From Tenacibaculum maritimum NCIMB 2154 (GTDB taxonomy: Bacteria > Bacteroidota > Bacteroidia > Flavobacteriales > Flavobacteriaceae), in contig NZ_LT634361.1 in the NCBI RefSeq assembly GCF_900119795.1, positions 1,116,001-1,180,000 on the forward strand: DNA of 64,000 nucleotides. Direction: 5' to 3'. Position 1 is the first letter of the stretch; every line of letters begins with the position of its first letter. Positions 62,286-64,000 of the stretch are shown here, in pieces. Position numbers and translations under genes: made by a program. The notes under the pieces were generated by a model. It did not search any database and was not told the origin of the DNA. It worked only from the letters and a program-made list of their open reading frames with translations.

Positions 62286-63713
62286 TTATTCTTTTTCATT
62301 CTCCTGCTCTTTTTCCTTTTCTTTTTTTTCGAGTTCCTCCTCTTTTTTAAGTTCCTCTTCAAGTTCTTTTATTTCTTTTTCAAGCTTTTCAGCTTCTTCT
62401 TTTTTCTTTTTTTCGTCATTAAACTTTTTTTCTAGCGCTTCCCCTTCCAATGCTTCTTGTTCTTTTTTAAGTTTCTTTTCAAGTTTACGTAACTCTTTCT
62501 CTGCTTTTCTTTTTTCTTTTTCAGCCTTTTTTAAAGCCTTCTTTTCTGCCTTTCTTTTTGCTTTTTTTGCTTTTCTTAAAGCTTTTTCATTTTCTTTAAT
62601 AGTTTTCTTCTTAGCCTTCTTATCATCTTTAATAATACCATCTACCAATGATTTTTGTCTTTTTCTTTTAGTGTTCCCTTGTGCCTTTTCAGCACCTTCT
62701 TCATTCGGGGTAATATCTAAAGGCACCTTATTTTTAGGTTTCCCTTTAAAAATGGAACCAATTTTATGCAATAATCGCCCAAAGAAATTCTTATTTTCTT
62801 TATACTTAGTAGGCTTATTTTCTTCAATTTTGTTGCCAAGTTTATCTATTTCTATAAACTTATCCACGTGTTTGTTAATTCTATAAGAAACACCAATACT
62901 GGCATAGTACCCAATATTCTCTTTTAAATAATCTCCTCTTACAGAAGCATTTATTTGCAGATTTTGATTGTACAAATACGCAACTCCAGCACCAATTCTA
63001 TTATGGATCTCATACTTTTTAAAAATTTGTTGAATTTCAGCAAAAGCAGACCAATAATCATTATAATTATAGGTTCCAGAAAGCACATAAGAAAACTCAG
63101 TAAAATCACTACCAATATTATTATAAAACACATTGGTAATCATATAAAGCTTATGTGAAAATTCGTTTTGTAAAAGCAGGCCAACTCTAGGAGTAATTCC
63201 TCCTTCATTATGATAATCTGTTAAAAAGCTTCCGAAATTAGCCCCCGCATAAATTCCAATATGAGGAATCCAACGCTTCCAATCAAAAGAATGCTTAGCT
63301 TTCCAGCTTCTTATTTCTTTAGATTTATCTGTATAAGTAGGAGTATAGATCAAATATTTAGCACCTAAAGTAAACCTACTAAATCCTGTTTTATTAAAAG
63401 AAAAAGATTCAACAACATTTCTAAAAGCAATATTATCTTTTTCAAAAGTAGTATTTAAATTGAATTCAAGTCGCTCACTAAGAAAGCTCGTTCTAAAAAG
63501 TAAATTAAGTCCTAAAGCTTTCGGATTGCTAAAAAGAGGTGTGCTGTTAGCCTTTCTAAAAAATAAACTAGTTTCAAATTGGTAAATTCCCGATCCAACA
63601 CTATATGGGCTTTCTGAAACCCCAGGGCGATTAGAGTTTATAACAGTAGTATATTGCGCATTTACCAATAATGGAGAAAGAAGAATAAATAATAAAAAAA
63701 GTTTTTTAGCCAT
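62286..63713 (-). CDS. Outer-membrane beta-barrel protein with long Lys/Glu-rich C-terminal tail
   Basis: 475 residues. Signal peptide about 1-19 (ending LLVNAQYT). Residues 20-290 are alternating beta strands typical of a barrel of the 'transporter'/phenol-MetA-like family: SNRPGVSESPYSVGSGIYQF and YYASIGVSYRINKHV. Residues about 335-475 are almost pure Lys, Glu, Ala, Leu and Arg, forming a long charged helix or coiled coil (ALRKAKKAKRKAEKKALKKA). The tail could lie in the periplasm and contact peptidoglycan or other proteins; inference. First gene of the operon with the GNAT-like gene and rsmE. Confidence 0.8.
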   Translation of the reverse strand: MAKKLFLLFILLSPLLVNAQYTTVINSNRPGVSESPYSVGSGIYQFETSLFFRKANSTPLFSNPKALGLNLLFRTSFLSERLEFNLNTTFEKDNIAFRNVVESFSFNKTGFSRFTLGAKYLIYTPTYTDKSKEIRSWKAKHSFDWKRWIPHIGIYAGANFGSFLTDYHNEGGITPRVGLLLQNEFSHKLYMITNVFYNNIGSDFTEFSYVLSGTYNYNDYWSAFAEIQQIFKKYEIHNRIGAGVAYLYNQNLQINASVRGDYLKENIGYYASIGVSYRINKHVDKFIEIDKLGNKIEENKPTKYKENKNFFGRLLHKIGSIFKGKPKNKVPLDITPNEEGAEKAQGNTKRKRQKSLVDGIIKDDKKAKKKTIKENEKALRKAKKAKRKAEKKALKKAEKEKRKAEKELRKLEKKLKKEQEALEGEALEKKFNDEKKKKEEAEKLEKEIKELEEELKKEEELEKKEKEKEQENEKE

Positions 63714-63816
63714 GCTTTAAAATCAATTTTTTAGCAATTATACAAACATACTGTAAAAATATGAATACTCATATAAGTTTTATAAACTCTTAACGCAACC
63801 ATTTACTTCAAATTGT

Positions 63817-63824
63817 TATTTTTG
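63817..63824 (+). promoter_or_regulatory. Candidate -7 box for the DUF4834 gene
   Basis: TATTTTTG matches TAnnTTTG, 55 bp upstream of the DUF4834 start. The -33 element is unclear. Confidence 0.4.
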
Positions 63825-63878
63825 ATTATTTTTTATGAACTTTATTTATTTATGATAATTATAAACGAAGCGGGACCT

Positions 63879-64000
63879 ATGAATTTTTTACGAACAATAT
63901 TCTTTATTATTTTAATATACTACGCATTTAAATATTTAATGAAGTTATTTGGACCTTATTTAATGAAAAGGATGGTGAGTAAAATGCAAGAAAAAGCCAA
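63879..64000 (+). CDS. DUF4834-like membrane protein (partial, C-terminus beyond window)
   Basis: About 40 residues are visible: one N-terminal transmembrane helix (MNFLRTIFFIILIYYAFKYL) followed by a basic stretch (KRMVSKMQEKA). This is the start of the small flavobacterial DUF4834 family (about 90-100 residues). Function unknown. Cut by the window end. Confidence 0.75.
   Translation, partial: MNFLRTIFFIILIYYAFKYLMKLFGPYLMKRMVSKMQEKA

Overview
The window is low-GC (roughly one third G+C) bacterial DNA from the Bacteroidota, most likely a marine member of the Flavobacteriaceae. The evidence is a type IX secretion C-terminal sorting domain, GEVED and FnIII modules on an M43 protease, lipoproteins with short Bacteroidota-type signal peptides, promoter-like TTTG-N19-TAnnTTTG elements, and flavobacterial gene order (rsfS-ftsH-LUD-cdsA-psd-acbp). 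The genus cannot be fixed from this sequence; Tenacibaculum-like is a guess.

Layout. 1-2.2 kb: a TetR regulator and a truncated ABC exporter. 2.4-7.7 kb: a minus-strand operon from rsfS and ftsH through cdsA, a degenerate phosphatidylserine decarboxylase-like gene, an acyl-CoA-binding protein and a YceI lipoprotein, closed by a hairpin terminator. 7.8-15.6 kb: housekeeping genes (birA, pyrE, a Nudix hydrolase, dnaK, yjbQ, type II NADH dehydrogenase). 15.9-21.1 kb: a large secreted metalloprotease, a DUF2141 protein and a HAD phosphatase. 21.1-23.8 kb: a NarL-type two-component system with two upstream genes of unknown function.

24.1-34.95 kb holds the most unusual content, a plus-strand run of 13 genes. 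At least five small proteins share one fold (an N-terminal helix, a 'GFTPTFY' motif and a C-terminal '(V)PIPPP' motif), one of them with an OmpA-type peptidoglycan-binding domain inserted. With them are a protein of L7/L12-like repeats, a TPR protein, a very lysine-rich protein, an Ig-like protein, a coiled-coil protein ending in a PASTA domain, an amidase without signal peptide, and two overlapping membrane/coiled-coil genes arranged like phage spanins. I recognise no sheath, tube, capsid, terminase or AAA+ ATPase. I infer an undescribed envelope-associated or lysis-released assembly.

35.1-39.7 kb is a REP-type repeat region with its own RAYT transposase: a ten-unit array built from exact 181-bp and about 220-bp modules, a 42-bp minisatellite inside one module, and fragments of other genes trapped between repeats. 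39.7-49.0 kb: lipoprotein genes (one interrupted by an in-frame TAG), a xanthine dehydrogenase operon (xdhA, xdhB, a membrane protein, xdhC) and a GH114-like lipoprotein. 49.6-54.9 kb: a PPK2 kinase, an exonuclease, a conserved small protein and a GH3/beta-lactamase fusion. 54.9-58.3 kb has no conventional gene but carries eleven 219-223 bp tandem repeats plus diverged relatives, each with a terminator-like hairpin next to a conserved promoter-like element; this may be a multicopy small-RNA locus. 58.3-64 kb: a DUF4159 protein, a membrane-anchored AraC regulator, rsmE, a GNAT-like protein, an outer-membrane protein with a charged tail, and the start of a DUF4834 gene.
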